Shown: piece by piece, positions 36,901 to 47,424 of the stretch
How positions within the stretch are numbered: the stretch's first letter is position 1
Layout of the letters: each line of letters begins with the position of its first letter
Assembly (NCBI GenBank): GCA_963691655.1
Contig: OY829328.1
Span: 79,240,400 to 79,304,399 of the forward strand
Direction: 5' to 3'
Source of the DNA: Toxonevra muliebris
Taxonomy: Eukaryota > Arthropoda > Insecta > Diptera > Pallopteridae
Length of the DNA stretch: 64,000 nt
Made by a program: the position numbers and the translations under genes
Notes under the pieces: model-generated
The model's input: only the letters and a program-made list of their open reading frames with translations
Database searches by the model: none
Told to the model about the DNA's origin: nothing

Positions 36901-39272
36901 TATCTTGAGGCAGAAGAAAGCAGTGAAGATGATTATGCGCGGTAAAAATCAATGAATAATTGAATAATTTTTTTTAAGTTCAATTTGTGTTTGGTTTTGT
37001 TTTTTGTTTTAGTTTTGTATCGTCGTGTTTTGTTTTTTTATATTTATATACCTACATTTTTAGTGATTTTACTCAGGGTTTGTTAAGTAATTCTTTAATT
37101 TGCAATCTTTTCCAAGGAATGATTGATATTTGCAGTTTTGTAATCGCTTTAATATTTCAGAGGATTCCAGCTCTGAAATAATTCATTACTTAACATTACT
37201 GAAATTGTCAATTTTTTTATTTTAATTTTGCTAGTTTTTTTTGTTTATGAATGGAATTTTTCTTTCTAAACTTTTCCGCATCCCCTTCACTTTTAAGTTT
37301 TATTTTTTATTTATGCTTTTTGTGTTTTTTTTAGTTTTCTGGAATTTTGAATATTGCCTAAAAAATTTATACTAACTTTCTCAAATTATCACTCTCTCGC
37401 TCTTTCTACAGTCTAATTAAAATGGACGCAATGGATCGGAACACAGCTTCAGTCGCTCAGGATTTTCATAAGGCGGGGGGCGTGCACGAGTTGTTGAAAC
37501 TTACAACTAATAATCCTCAACTCTTGTTCAATAATAAACTGCCTACCACATGGACAACCAAAGAAGCTGCTGCATTTCTCCAAACACTTGGCGCACAACA
37601 ATTTCTGCAACAACAACAGCAACAGCAACGATCTAAATATATTGGCGGTAATAATAGCAACAACATCAACAACGGTAGCTATAATACAAATAACCGTAAG
37701 CGTCAACGTTCCAATGGCGATGATGATGAGAACACAACACCGTCTACATCACCATCTCGACCATCGTCATCTACATCGAATTATAGTATAACAACACCAT
37801 TGAAAAAATTACTTAATGGTCGTACTCCAGCAATTAACGCTTCAGCACAGCAGAAGAAAATGCCAATGACAATATTTGATTTGGAAGAAACATTATCTAA
37901 CGAACTAAAGAACAACCAAAATAGCAGCAAAAAAATCAAGCTCGAAATCGAAGAAGAAAATAATCAAGAGCAGCTTATTAAATCGCCTCCCGCTTATAAT
38001 AAAATTATAACAACAACCACAAAAACTTTAAACGACAACAACAGTCAATCAATAAAAACAACAGCCACAACAGCAACAACAACAACGACGACAACATCAA
38101 AATCGAAACGAAAGATAGATTTCACGACTGCCAGCCGTGAACAACAACAACAACATTGCTATGACCTGATGCGAGATAATAAAGAGAATACAAATATTGA
38201 AGCAGCAAAAGAAGCAGCAGCACTAGCAATTGCTGCATCAACACCATTTCTAGCAGCATCAACACCATTTCTAGCTGCATCAACACCATTTCTAGCAGCA
38301 TCAACACCATTTCTAGCAGCTATGGAATATCAAAATATGAACAACATAATTCAAAATCATATTAAAGATGCTATCTATAATTTGTTCTTGATGCCAATGC
38401 CAGCAATCACCGCACAGGAACAAATACTTCAACAACAACAACAGCAATTGCAGGAACAACAGCCGCAACAACAGCAAAGCCAAACAACAACCAAACAGCA
38501 AAAGAGTTTCTTAAGCGAAACTGAACAGTATATTGAATATCTGAAGAATAAAGCAGATATTACACTAACGATTACACCAAAAAATAAAAATAAATCACCG
38601 AACAAATCACCGTTAAAGCGTCAACTAGACTTGGCTTCACCAAATGTGACATTGCATCGTAAGCCAACGCCAAAAAAGCAAATAAACGGTAACGGCAGCA
38701 ACAGTAGCAGCAGCAACAATAACAAAAGAGATACTCGCAAAACCATCTCCGAAATAGTAACGGCATTGCCTTTGCTAGCTGATGCTGCTAGCAAGCAAGA
38801 ATATCTAGCAACACCATTAGACTTTAGCATAAAACAAGAGAATGTATCAGAAACAACAGCAACAACAATAGCAACACCCTCATCCATATTAGCATTAGCA
38901 TCTGAGTTACAACCCACCAACAACAACAGCAACATCACCCTCGCAACTATTAAAACTGAAACACCTGAAATCTTGCCACTACCCCCAAGCGCAAGCAACG
39001 CCGTCACCCCCGTCACCACTACTGATTCACATCATAATCGTTCCTCACGCAAACAAGTTAAACCAACGAAAATACGTCGATCACCTAAAGTGATTATGGC
39101 AAACTTACGTGATAAATATCTCACTCAAATGGTCCGTAATAAGCTAAGTTGCCGCATTTGCCGTAAGCATAAAATGTCAAAAATGATGGTATTCAATTAT
39201 CATACAACAGCAACATTAGCTTTGCATACTTACTGGGCACATAAACGCCATTGGGAATTTTCGTCAGTGTGA
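30978..39272 (+). CDS. chn: Charlatan, C2H2 zinc-finger transcription factor
   Basis: Six coding exons were assembled by eye: 30978-31160, 31299-31807, 34784-35821, 35963-36112, 36645-36941 and 37412-39272. All have GT-AG introns and agreeing phases and give about 1,345 residues. The start is secure: GCCATGG, with an in-frame TAA two codons upstream. The N-terminus (YEDMFKELTRKLYGEETGNG) and the finger block match Drosophila Charlatan, a nuclear REST-like factor in sensory-organ and neural development. Five C2H2 fingers lie at about 328-350, 356-379, 502-524, 528-551 and 554-577. An atypical CxxC...HxxxxH motif lies near 1306-1340. Poly-Gln and Asn/Thr-rich linkers, PLDFS (1194-1198, like a CtBP-binding motif) and several IKQE/IKTE/MKQE sites that fit SUMO consensus suggest repressor function. 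The C-terminus looks truncated by a small indel. Upstream UTR exons lie 5' of 30934. Confidence 0.93.
31808..33215. other. chn intron 2, part downstream of the nested gene's 3' end
   Basis: No further gene. The stretch contains ACAACACATTTTTGTTGTTG-type inverted strings at 32275-32345 and a (CT)n tract at 33190-33207 just past the nested gene's stop codon. TTTATT at 32966-32971 could be the nested gene's poly(A) signal read on the minus strand. Confidence 0.5.
33216..34598 (-). CDS. PPP1R36-like protein, nested in a chn intron
   Basis: One uninterrupted 460-codon frame, antisense to chn and wholly inside its second coding intron (31808-34783). The start ATG at 34598 gives MLRIHTDNFVPKYQNGIWLW. 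The central part (LLLAREYSSIILGTGEVAQF, followed by a predicted helical segment FLAFSTQVVWIAMHRRAYD) resembles the PPP1R36 family, thought to regulate protein phosphatase 1 and autophagy in testis. No RVxF-type PP1 docking motif was confirmed by eye. There is no signal peptide or membrane segment, and the C-terminus is Lys-rich (AQKKKLRKQAGGK). Lack of introns and nesting suggest a male-biased gene, possibly retroposed, but that is inference. The coding status is firm, the family name moderate. Confidence 0.85.
   Translation of the reverse strand: MLRIHTDNFVPKYQNGIWLWNEETEKIEFESRSTASAVKEEYQKTGGYKFIRKIDQVEEMIFRQEFQRPETTHDADVILIQDIRNLVLFLAPSEIVNKQFVLFVHTVTVERFLHALIIYFEHYLKMVEFVLIRRDEISGEKAQIQSEDTNEIKRIFSAHLTQYRLLLAREYSSIILGTGEVAQFYHIKPIVNISQSIKDKRFHEGFLAFSTQVVWIAMHRRAYDVVDTEMCRLFRSEHFRLTRHDGVVFTRAEASMLYGKNYKRVNYRAQNSPLVQELANVSPENLPILWIGERKYRGNDYRIHQLELEYIVPGSQLALIDVAHGILGHPKRIYDTMLAIDWEATRFQNFSEDYDPYHIVRQPCLEVPKIDAEKLRKHAEVYESYYHIVNHFEKQSKKMLRKWCKRDQCINYFKTEGMITSVWTKCQREVADTSYGPNVEQIIAEFIAQKKKLRKQAGGK
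36113..36644 (+). other. chn: chn intron 4
   Basis: GTAAAT donor at 36113 and ACACACAG acceptor ending 36644. Only AT-rich sequence is seen inside. Confidence 0.85.
36942..37411 (+). other. chn: chn intron 5
   Basis: GTAAAA donor at 36942 and CTTTCTACAG acceptor ending 37411. The interior is T-rich. A 64-codon frame inside it is not supported as coding. Confidence 0.85.
38235..38318 (+). repeat. chn: Four 21-bp coding repeats in chn
   Basis: GCATCAACACCATTTCTAGC plus one base repeats four times, starting at 38235, 38256, 38277 and 38298, and encodes ASTPFLA four times in frame. The copies are almost identical (one synonymous change), pointing to recent expansion by slippage or unequal exchange. 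Confidence 0.95.
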
Positions 39273-40989
39273 AGAAAATTTTACGCATCGCCATAGTTTG
39301 GAAACGCATGACGAACGTATTCATCAAATAACTAGATGACCACCATCTTGCTTAAAAATCTAAAAAGGTTATTTAAGCCACACCTAAAAATGGTGGTGTA
39401 AAAAAAACTTAAAAGTAAATAGTTGAATGCGTAGGTAATTATTATTTTGCCAAAAAAAAATATATACCTTTTTTTCTCCTTTGATTTCCTTTTTCAAGAT
39501 ACTCATTATTTAAAAAAAAGTTAACCCAGTCGGAAATGTTTGCTTAATAGCGCAAAACCCACAAAATTATATGGAATTGATATCTTTGGGGTACAAAAAT
39601 TCTTCAGGAGAATTCTGCTTCTCAATTGTAGTGACACTATAACTTTATATTAGTTGCTGCCACGCCGGTCATTGGCGCATAGTTCCAGTCTGGTTTCAGT
39701 AACAAGATGATTTCGGAATAATATGTTGTTAGCTTAGTATCCCTATCCTCGTAGCGGGGCTGCCAGCTAAGATATAACTTACGAAGAGTAACATTTCCAG
39801 TTATAACCGCCCGCTACGAGACAGACGTTGTTTGAGCCGCTCCTTACGTAGAAACGGACGCTGCAATATGTGGGCTGAATGCATTTGTTCGCCTTGTCAG
39901 TAGAGTTATTCTGACATTGTGGATTTTAACATGACTTACCAGAGCCTCTGCCATGGCCAATCATACCCATATTCCCCACCCGCTGCATGTCCGGGACTTT
40001 CAGTCACTTAAAATATGCTGTGGAATTTGTTTACCTCTTCTGTGAAGACTTCACTATTTTGATCACTGATTTTGAAAACTCTTTGGTTCTCAAATTTACC
40101 GAAAAAGTAGTGAGTGACTTGATATCTATCTAACCAGTCAACCGCAGATGCAGTCCTCAGATATTTTATGAACTTGCAAATTTGTTTTCGACCACAAGCG
40201 GATCGAAGGGATAAGAGGTTTAGGAATAAACCTCTCCTTCATAGGAAAGGATAAAAATTATACGCTCTCTCCTTCCATAATCTCTTGATCCACTAGTATT
40301 TTTGACTTTCATTTTCTTTGAAATTTCGTCAAACTTATTTCTAAAAAAAAAAAAAAAATGTTTTTTCTTGCTGTCAAGCTGACTCTGTAGACATCATTAA
40401 TGACAACTTGGTCCTGCAAGACATGATTTCCGACTGGGATTTGTTTGTACTTTAAAGCTTTTGTATTATTTAGTTTCAAAATTTCAATCCCACTATTTTT
40501 AAGTACATTTCTAAGTTAAGTTTAAAATTATAAATGCCATTGAAGATCTCTCCTAAAAACGCTAAAATAATTTTAAAAAATTATAAAAGGTTCCGAAGAA
40601 TCTTAGGCTGCTTTTCCTTACCCAAATTAAATTCGTTTAAGTTCGTTTCGTTTTAAGTACACTAACCCCATAGAAAATTTTCTTGTTCTATGTTGCCATA
40701 TTATGTTACTCAAACGCGTTGTGTTCCTTTTCTCATCACAACACTATTCCAAGTCATCTTTATTCAATAAGCTTTATGAAGCTTGTACAAAATTATATTT
40801 TTAAGTTAACTGTACAGTATTTTAAAAGTTTTTAAGTACAAACAAAACTAATTATCAGCTTTATATATTTGGTTCATATTGAATTTTCTCCCAACGTATT
40901 ACATTTAATTATTATAATTTTGTATTTTACTTTTTTAGTATATAATTTTCATCTAGAAATATAGAATTTATGAGCGATTACAAACAAAT

Positions 40990-41027
<38 letters not shown>

Positions 41028-42450
41028 TTGCCATTAATTAACCGAGCTAAATTAAAAATAAAATAAACATTTCTTTACACAACTTCTGCATTTATTTTAA
41101 ATTTTAAGTTATGATGTACCTGAAATATGATTTTATATTTAAAATTTATAGGTATATATTATTGTATTACTTATTAAAAAAAAAAAAAAAACCAAACTAA
41201 AACAAAAACAACAAAATGATAAAATTTAAATCTAACAATTTGCATAAAAACTCACAGGAAAAATATTATGAATTATGTTTACTTTTTTTTGCTTATTAGT
41301 TTTTTAAATTCTTCTTCTATTTCTTAATGTTTTTTGAACACAGAAAGACATTATAATTAAACATAAATTTGAAATTAAAATTCTTACAATTCTTTTTTCT
41401 TCCCCTTTATTTTTTAATATTTAAAGCTTTACGTTGAAACTTCCATACAAATTCTCAACACATTAACGAAACCTAAGCTTAAAACGATTATTAGCATTTA
41501 AGTTGCCATTTATTGCAGTTTAATTATATGCCATAATCTTAAATTCTTTATTTATAGTTTAATAAAAATATTTGTATTGTGTTAAGTTTAAATTATGTTA
41601 TGAATGTTTCTAAAAAAAAAAAAAAAAAATGACAAAAGTACTTTAGAAAAACTTAAAAAAAAATATTGAATTGAAAGATATTCTAAAAAAAAAATTAAAA
41701 AATGACAAAAGAAAAAAAAAAAAAAAAAAAACAAACGAGAAAAAAACAAAAAAATAAATAAAACAGAAACATCATACAAACTCATAAAAAACACATACTT
41801 ACATACACAATTGCATACATATAATCATCTTCTTAATTACATTTAATAAAAAAAAAACAAAAAACTAAATAAAAAATTTAATAAAAACCACAATAAACAA
41901 ATTTGACTGAAAAAGAAAAACAAACAAAAAAATTTAAGAAAAATTTAAATTTTAGTGTAAAATATCCTTTTTTTTTGTTTTTTTCTGTATGTGGTAAAAC
42001 AAAAATTTGCATAAAAATTTCGATGTAACAAAATTTAACTTTAGAAAATTAATAATGTCAAAAAAAAAGCACAGTATCATTTAAAATAAATAAAAATTGA
42101 AAATTAAAAAAAAAAATATAAAAATAAAAAATTTAAAATTATAAAAAAAAAACAAAAATGTGAAAAAACACTAACATAGAGAAGCGTTTAAATGACAACA
42201 TCTATATTAAATGAATTAATTTTATTATAATTGCATACTTGTATTATTATTAAAATAAAAATGAAAAAACAAAAAAAAAAAAAATGTAATAATGCTAAAA
42301 ACAAAAATAAAAGTGTGTTTTTATTTAGTTTAAAATCTTCGAATATTAAAAATAAATATTAGTTTAAAGAAAATTTACAATTCATTGGTGTTTCATTTGA
42401 TTTGGATAAATAAAATTAGATTCTATTCTTTTATAAAAAGTATTACAAAA
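39273..42450 (+). other. chn: chn 3' UTR and AT-rich downstream DNA
   Basis: No further gene. The stretch includes a (TA)n tract near 40990-41020, many poly-A runs between 41170 and 42290, and numerous AATAAA strings (for example near 41060 and 42350), so the real poly(A) site cannot be chosen. A TIR-bounded insertion occupies 39525-40438. Confidence 0.5.
39525..40438. mobile_element. TIR-bounded insertion in the chn 3' region, 914 bp
   Basis: CCCAGTCGGAAAT at 39525-39537 is exactly inverted at 40426-40438 (ATTTCCGACTGGG). The left end is preceded by TTAA, as in piggyBac-type insertions, but the right end is followed by ATTT, so the superfamily is open. No transposase motif is seen inside. 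Confidence 0.65.
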
Positions 42451-42789
42451 TTTCCTAATCGTAACCATGTTGGAGTGCAGCAGGTAGTTAAACCTTGCAA
42501 AGTCCATTATATTCCAAAAATCAGTCCCTCTTAACGTTCATAGAATCTATCACCTTAAGCTTGAGTAGACCCTGAGATGTTAAAAAGCTAATTATTCGTC
42601 TCTAAACATATTACTAAACCTGGGGTCGAATCATCTCTTTCGTGAACGTACGTCACGTAAAAGCGAAGAGATGATTCGATTGAATGCAGGGCAGATATAT
42701 ATAAGAAATGATCCGGCATATTATATTCTCTTCGGTAAAACCTTAAAAACAATTGCCACGGGAAACCCGCCGTAAAATCCGTTCGAGTA

Positions 42790-43374
42790 AACACAATTGC
42801 GACGGGTGACTGGTAATCAGCTTAAATCTTTTTGTTTGTAAGTACGTTCTCATCACAATGAGCCTAATATATGCTTAAGTGTGCTTTCAAGCAGAAGGCT
42901 GCCACTCCATAATAAGTATAATGAACTCATAAATTATACTTACAGTCTGAATTTAAAGTATTCCCAATTTGTTTTCAAACCGTATATATCATTTGTAAAT
43001 TTCTGTAATCCTTCATTGAAAAATCGTACAAACATCGATACTTTCGTACTTCTTCTATTGGCAACTCATTTATTTTTAAACTAATTATTATTTTTATTTA
43101 CATAAATTATTACGTTTTTCACAAAATTTATTTATTTTAAAATTATTTCGCTTCAAAAATATTTTAATAACTTGACAATCAGCTGATCAGATATGCAACC
43201 CTGTCTTGATATCGCCGTCGGGTAAAATATAAATATGTCTCAGTCAATGAAAAACTTGTCGGCGGGAAACCCAGGACGGCCTCAACATTGCGTTACTTCA
43301 TATGACTGAGTGCATCTTAATTTTGACAGCGGGTACCCTTCAACGTCTTTAACGTCACCCGTCGCAATTGTGTT
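42790..43374. mobile_element. Tc1/mariner-like MITE, 585 bp
   Basis: A perfect inverted repeat AACACAATTGCGACGGGTGA(C) forms the ends (from 42790, and to 43374). Both are flanked by TA (42788-42789 and 43375-43376). The interior has related GGCGGGAAACCC/CGTCGGG motifs but no transposase ORF. Confidence 0.85.
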
Positions 43375-43382
43375 TAAGGCTT

Positions 43383-43477
43383 ATGCCTGGTTTTCACTAT
43401 GTCAAATTCAATCAAATGGGAAATTCTCTTTTTTTTCTCTCTTTGACGGCAAATATGACATAGTGGAAACCAAGCAT
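43383..43477. mobile_element. Tiny MITE, 95 bp, next to the previous one
   Basis: ATGCCTGGTTTTCACTATGT on the left and ATGCTTGGTTTCCACTATGT on the right (read inward) are inverted repeats. It starts only 8 bp after the end of the 585-bp MITE. Flanks are TT and TAA. Confidence 0.75.
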
Positions 43478-44294
43478 TAACTCTTTAAACCTTTTGTTGT
43501 GAAATTTTGGTTACTTAGACCTTCCACAATCATGGCACCAAATTTCTTGCTTCTACATTGTTTTGTTTGTCCTTTATTAAAGGTTAAAAAAACATAGCTA
43601 TGAAGCTGTAGACAACCACTGGATAACTCCTTTTCTCCAATTTTCTGATTTTCATATTCTCTTATCTTTTATAAACATATCTGATAAAAAAAATTTCCGG
43701 TTAGTAATAATTTAATGCATTATTTTTCAAAAAATAGTGCAAAAGATTTTATTACAAATTTTTGCACTTAGGTTTTTTGCTGGACTTCAAAGACAAAACA
43801 TGTAAGAAAAATTACTTAAGCAAGAAATTTCAAATATTCGGCAATTAGAAAACTTGAAGAATACCTAACAGAACCGAATACAAATAGAGTTAATAGTAAT
43901 ATATGTTAAACATTTTATCTATGCAACATAAAAGTGAATGTTGCATATATGCAACATTGAGTATGAAAGAGTTAAGTAGAAATGGGTGCTACTTATTTAT
44001 GGGCAATACAATCACTGTGACTGATGAGTTCCAAAAACGAATACCAGTGATATTTTTTATAACGTTGATTATTCTGTTACTGCGTTCTTTTATATTTTCG
44101 ACTAAATCTACTTTGCTTTCCCATTTATCAATGAAGTACACGAGAGAGATAACTTGGTATCTGTCAAAGGACTTCGTTCCCTAAATGCTGAACTAGTTCA
44201 CATCTGGGATCCGGATTTTGAATTAACTACTATCACAACTCTACACATCACACCAACAGATTATATAAAAGATATTCATAGTTTTATAAGTATT
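43478..44294. other. Intergenic, nothing recognised
   Basis: AT-rich DNA. A 93-codon frame at 43903-44184 shows hydrophobic stretches but no recognised domain. It is not called. Confidence 0.5.
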
Positions 44295-44377
44295 TTTATT
44301 TAATTTTTTTAGTAAACTATAGCATTTTTCATAATATATACGCAGCTCCCCGTAGTAGACCGTAGATAAAATGTGTT

Positions 44378-45247
44378 TTAACGGGCATCAAAGACAACCA
44401 CTGGAAATATAAAAAAATATAAGATTTACTTTAACATTCAATTTCACATAATTTGCACTTCAGAATAACTAAATGTATTTGAGAGAATTTTAAACATATT
44501 CAAACGATTTTGGCTTTAAACTTAACTTAGAATTAACGACCATAGTGGTTGAGATATTTATAGCGAAGGCGGAGCATTTTTCTTCAACACCGTTCTACCC
44601 CACTGCTTCTTCAGCAGCTCCATTGTCTTCGTAATAGTTAACTAGCATATACTTTAATTACAGCCCACACGTTCTTTATACTGTGGACTTTACAAATAAA
44701 ACAATATAAAATATCTCTATGCTTCACAAGGAGTCAAGACATAACTACTTTTTAAAGATCTTCCAAAACAAATTTGCCTTATAATTGCGCTAAATGTGCT
44801 CATCTACATCTATCACTTTTGTATGAAATGAAGAAGAGAATCATTGCACATTCTAGAAACTTCTCACTTCATTTCTACTGAATCTCCCAATGTATTCCCT
44901 ATAATGCACTTTCTAAAAATATTCCTCTTCATTTAAGATTTTGATATATTTGCATCGCTTCTTTTTATCTAAAGAAAATTAAACTCCAACTCTATGGCGG
45001 AGATTTCTAGTTGTGTAATGAATAGCTACAACTTACATCGCTTGGTGCGCTTCTTGTACATGATACGATAGCCACATTCACGGCAACGTATTGGATCACG
45101 TGGACGCATTTCATTTTCGTGATGACATTCTGCAAGAAAATTAATGTGTAAATTTTGTAATTTTTTTTTTGCGATTATCAACTTACCACCACAAATGTAC
45201 GTCATTGCTGTTTTTAATACAGTATCTTTGGAGCCTGTTTCAGACAT
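44378..45247 (-). CDS. Polr2K: RNA polymerases I, II and III subunit RPABC4 (Rpb12)
   Basis: Three exons on the minus strand: 45247-45187, 45129-45037 and 44400-44378. The donors are GTAAGT, the acceptors TTGCAG and TTCCAG. Phases fit exactly to give 58 residues, the same length as the human orthologue. The product is the small zinc-ribbon subunit shared by all three nuclear RNA polymerases. The ribbon is intact (Cys19-x2-Cys22 and Cys36-x2-Cys39), followed by the signature [12 protein letters not shown] and the C-terminal LVVFDAR. The last exon codes only seven residues and is missed by ORF scanning. The Leu52 codon and the Glu21 codon are split by introns. A poly(A) signal AATAAA lies at 44300-44295 (minus). 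Snap29 follows about 1.3 kb away, divergently transcribed. Confidence 0.96.
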
Positions 45248-46518
45248 TTTTTGTGTGATTTTAAAATTTACACTTAATAAAGAGAAATGTGCATACGAAT
45301 TGCACGCAAGTTCCACAATAAATAAAAATAAAGCGTGTTTGTTTTGCTTGGCTTGATGTTCTTCTTCTTTTTAATACAATTCTCAATGTGAATTTCACAC
45401 TGTCATTAGTGTTGCCAGATGAAATTGAATGAAAATCATCATCCAAATGAAAAAAAAAAAACTTAAAAAACGTCAATTGTAAAAGTTGAGTATTTTCAAC
45501 TTTTCTAGTACGAATGAGTAGAAGAAAAATAAATATTTAATTTATGCAAAAAATCTTATAATTACATAGATATTAATAACATATAAATCGTTTAGTCGCT
45601 CAATATTGTGACACGAAAAATGATTGAATTTCAAATAATCTTGCGAAAAAAGAATTTCAATAAGTGTATATATCCACAATCTATTATTTATTTAGTTTTT
45701 TTTTAAATAAAATTCTTGGCGCATGACAAATTATGAATCGCATATGTATTATCAGCAAACTTTATATCTGAAATTGTCCTCCAAAACGTTTCAATTGAGA
45801 CCACTTCTTTAAAAAAAAACCCTTGAATTAAGTCCAAAGATGTAAATTTTCAATTATTTACACACAGAGTAGATTTTTAGATTTATGTAAATATTTAGTT
45901 TTTAAAAATAAAGCTGCTGGAAAAACGTCATTTTACAGCCAAAAAACTCTAAAATGTCTTTGGTTCTAAAAAAAATTGTGTTTTAGATGTCAATCTGGCA
46001 ACAATGATTGCCATAAATGCCATTTGAAACCATTTGCTTACTTACAGTGGGTGTTAAAATGCTGTGAAAGTGTTTTTTTTTTTTTATTTAGATACAAAAA
46101 TATGTTCATGTGAAAATTCTCGCTTAATTTTTTTTATTAGTTTGTGTTTGTGTAGCTGCTGTATTGCTTCAATCAGTTCATCCTTAAACATGATTCGATA
46201 CTTAATTTTAATTTTTTATCTCAGCTGTTCACTTATTATTTTACTGTGCGTCCGATATGAATAGTCTGGCAGCACAGTAATATAAGTAATAAAGAAATGC
46301 CAACCTATTGTGATTCATACTATTTTGAAAAGAAGACGAATAAAAAGGGGGAGTTTGGTTGGGAAAATTGAAAAATTCTTTGTGCAAAAGTAGAAAAACG
46401 TAATTAAAACTCATCCAAATAAATTATTAAATTATCTTCAGCAAAACGAAATTAAAGCAACCAAAATCGAAAGCAAATACGTTTTCGCATAAAAAATAAT
46501 AGAAAAACATTGAGAAAA
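45248..46518. promoter_or_regulatory. Divergent intergenic region between Polr2K and Snap29
   Basis: This 1.27-kb spacer must hold both 5' UTRs and promoters, since the genes diverge. No TATA box, DRE or other motif could be placed with confidence. It is AT-rich, with a T-run at 46073-46085. Short frames inside are not supported. Confidence 0.5.
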
Positions 46519-47424
46519 ATGGCTGATAATTATCTGCAACCAGTGAATAATCATTTTGACTTGGATTTGGAGGACGTTGATGATGATATATTTCTGAATA
46601 ATTCGCGTACGAGCACGAGCTCAGCCTCGGGTCGTGGTAGTGCAGGCGGAAATTTTGGGCGCAGTACAAATCCCTTCGATGATCCACAACAAATATATTT
46701 GGAAAAGAAACGACAAATTGAGGAACGCAGCCTTGAATCAACACAAAAGAGTTTAGGTATGTGTGTGTGTATACTAAAAAACTAATATGGTAGTTAATTA
46801 TTTTTCTCCAATCTCTAAAAAGGTCTCCTCTACGAAACTGAAGAAGTTGGCAAAGCGACCGCGGTGGAATTGGCGAAACAGCGTGAGCAATTGGATAAAA
46901 CCTCACGACAACTGGATGAAATCAATTCGACATTACGCTTCAGTCAGCGTCATTTAAATGGTTTGAAAAGCGTGTTTGGTGGACTAAAGAATTATTTATC
47001 TGGTGGCGGTGGACAATCACCACAAATGACTTCTTCTGCAAGTGATGGTTCAAATGTCTCACAAGAAGCCACAGAGAATAATATTAACAATACCATAAAA
47101 ACACCACCAACAACATCGGCTGCAATGTCGCCAACGGAACGTTACGATAATCATCCGATTAGTCGCTTGCGTGATGATTCCTCAAGTTATCAACAGCGTG
47201 AGCAAGCACAATTACAAAGGCGCAATAATCCATTCGAAGCGCAACTGGAAGCGAATCTCGAGGAAATGTGTGGTAATTTGTCACGTTTGAAATTTTTAGC
47301 CACTGATATGGGCACTGAAATTGAATCACAAAATGAATTGCTGGATAATATGAATTATAAAATCGAGGATGTTGATTTGAAAATTGGCAAACAAAATAAG
47401 GAAATTAATAAGATGCTAAAGTAA
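46519..47424 (+). CDS. Snap29: SNAP29, Qbc-SNARE
   Basis: Two exons, 46519-46756 and 46823-47424, joined through a 66-bp intron (GTATGT...AAAAAG), give 279 residues, close to the usual length. SNAP29 bridges syntaxin-17 and VAMP7/8-type SNAREs in autophagosome-lysosome fusion and acts in other membrane fusions. Two SNARE coiled-coil segments are visible: about 60-135 (LYETEEVGKATAVELAKQRE onward) and about 215-279 (to IGKQNKEINKMLK). The linker lacks the palmitoylated Cys cluster of SNAP25, as expected for SNAP29. Two NPF motifs (residues 51-53 and in RNNPFEA) fit the known EH-domain binding. The ATG at 46519 is the first in frame. A poly(A) signal AATAAA is at 47746. HSDL2 follows on the same strand. 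Confidence 0.95.

Noticed and set aside
38122..39019. Minus-strand Leu/Val-rich frames
   Set aside because: Shadows of CAA/ACA-rich chn coding DNA.
43903..44184. 93-codon plus-strand frame
   Set aside because: No recognised domain; hydrophobic stretches reflect T-rich sequence.
46427..46906. 159-codon minus-strand frame
   Set aside because: Antisense shadow of Snap29 exons 1 and 2.
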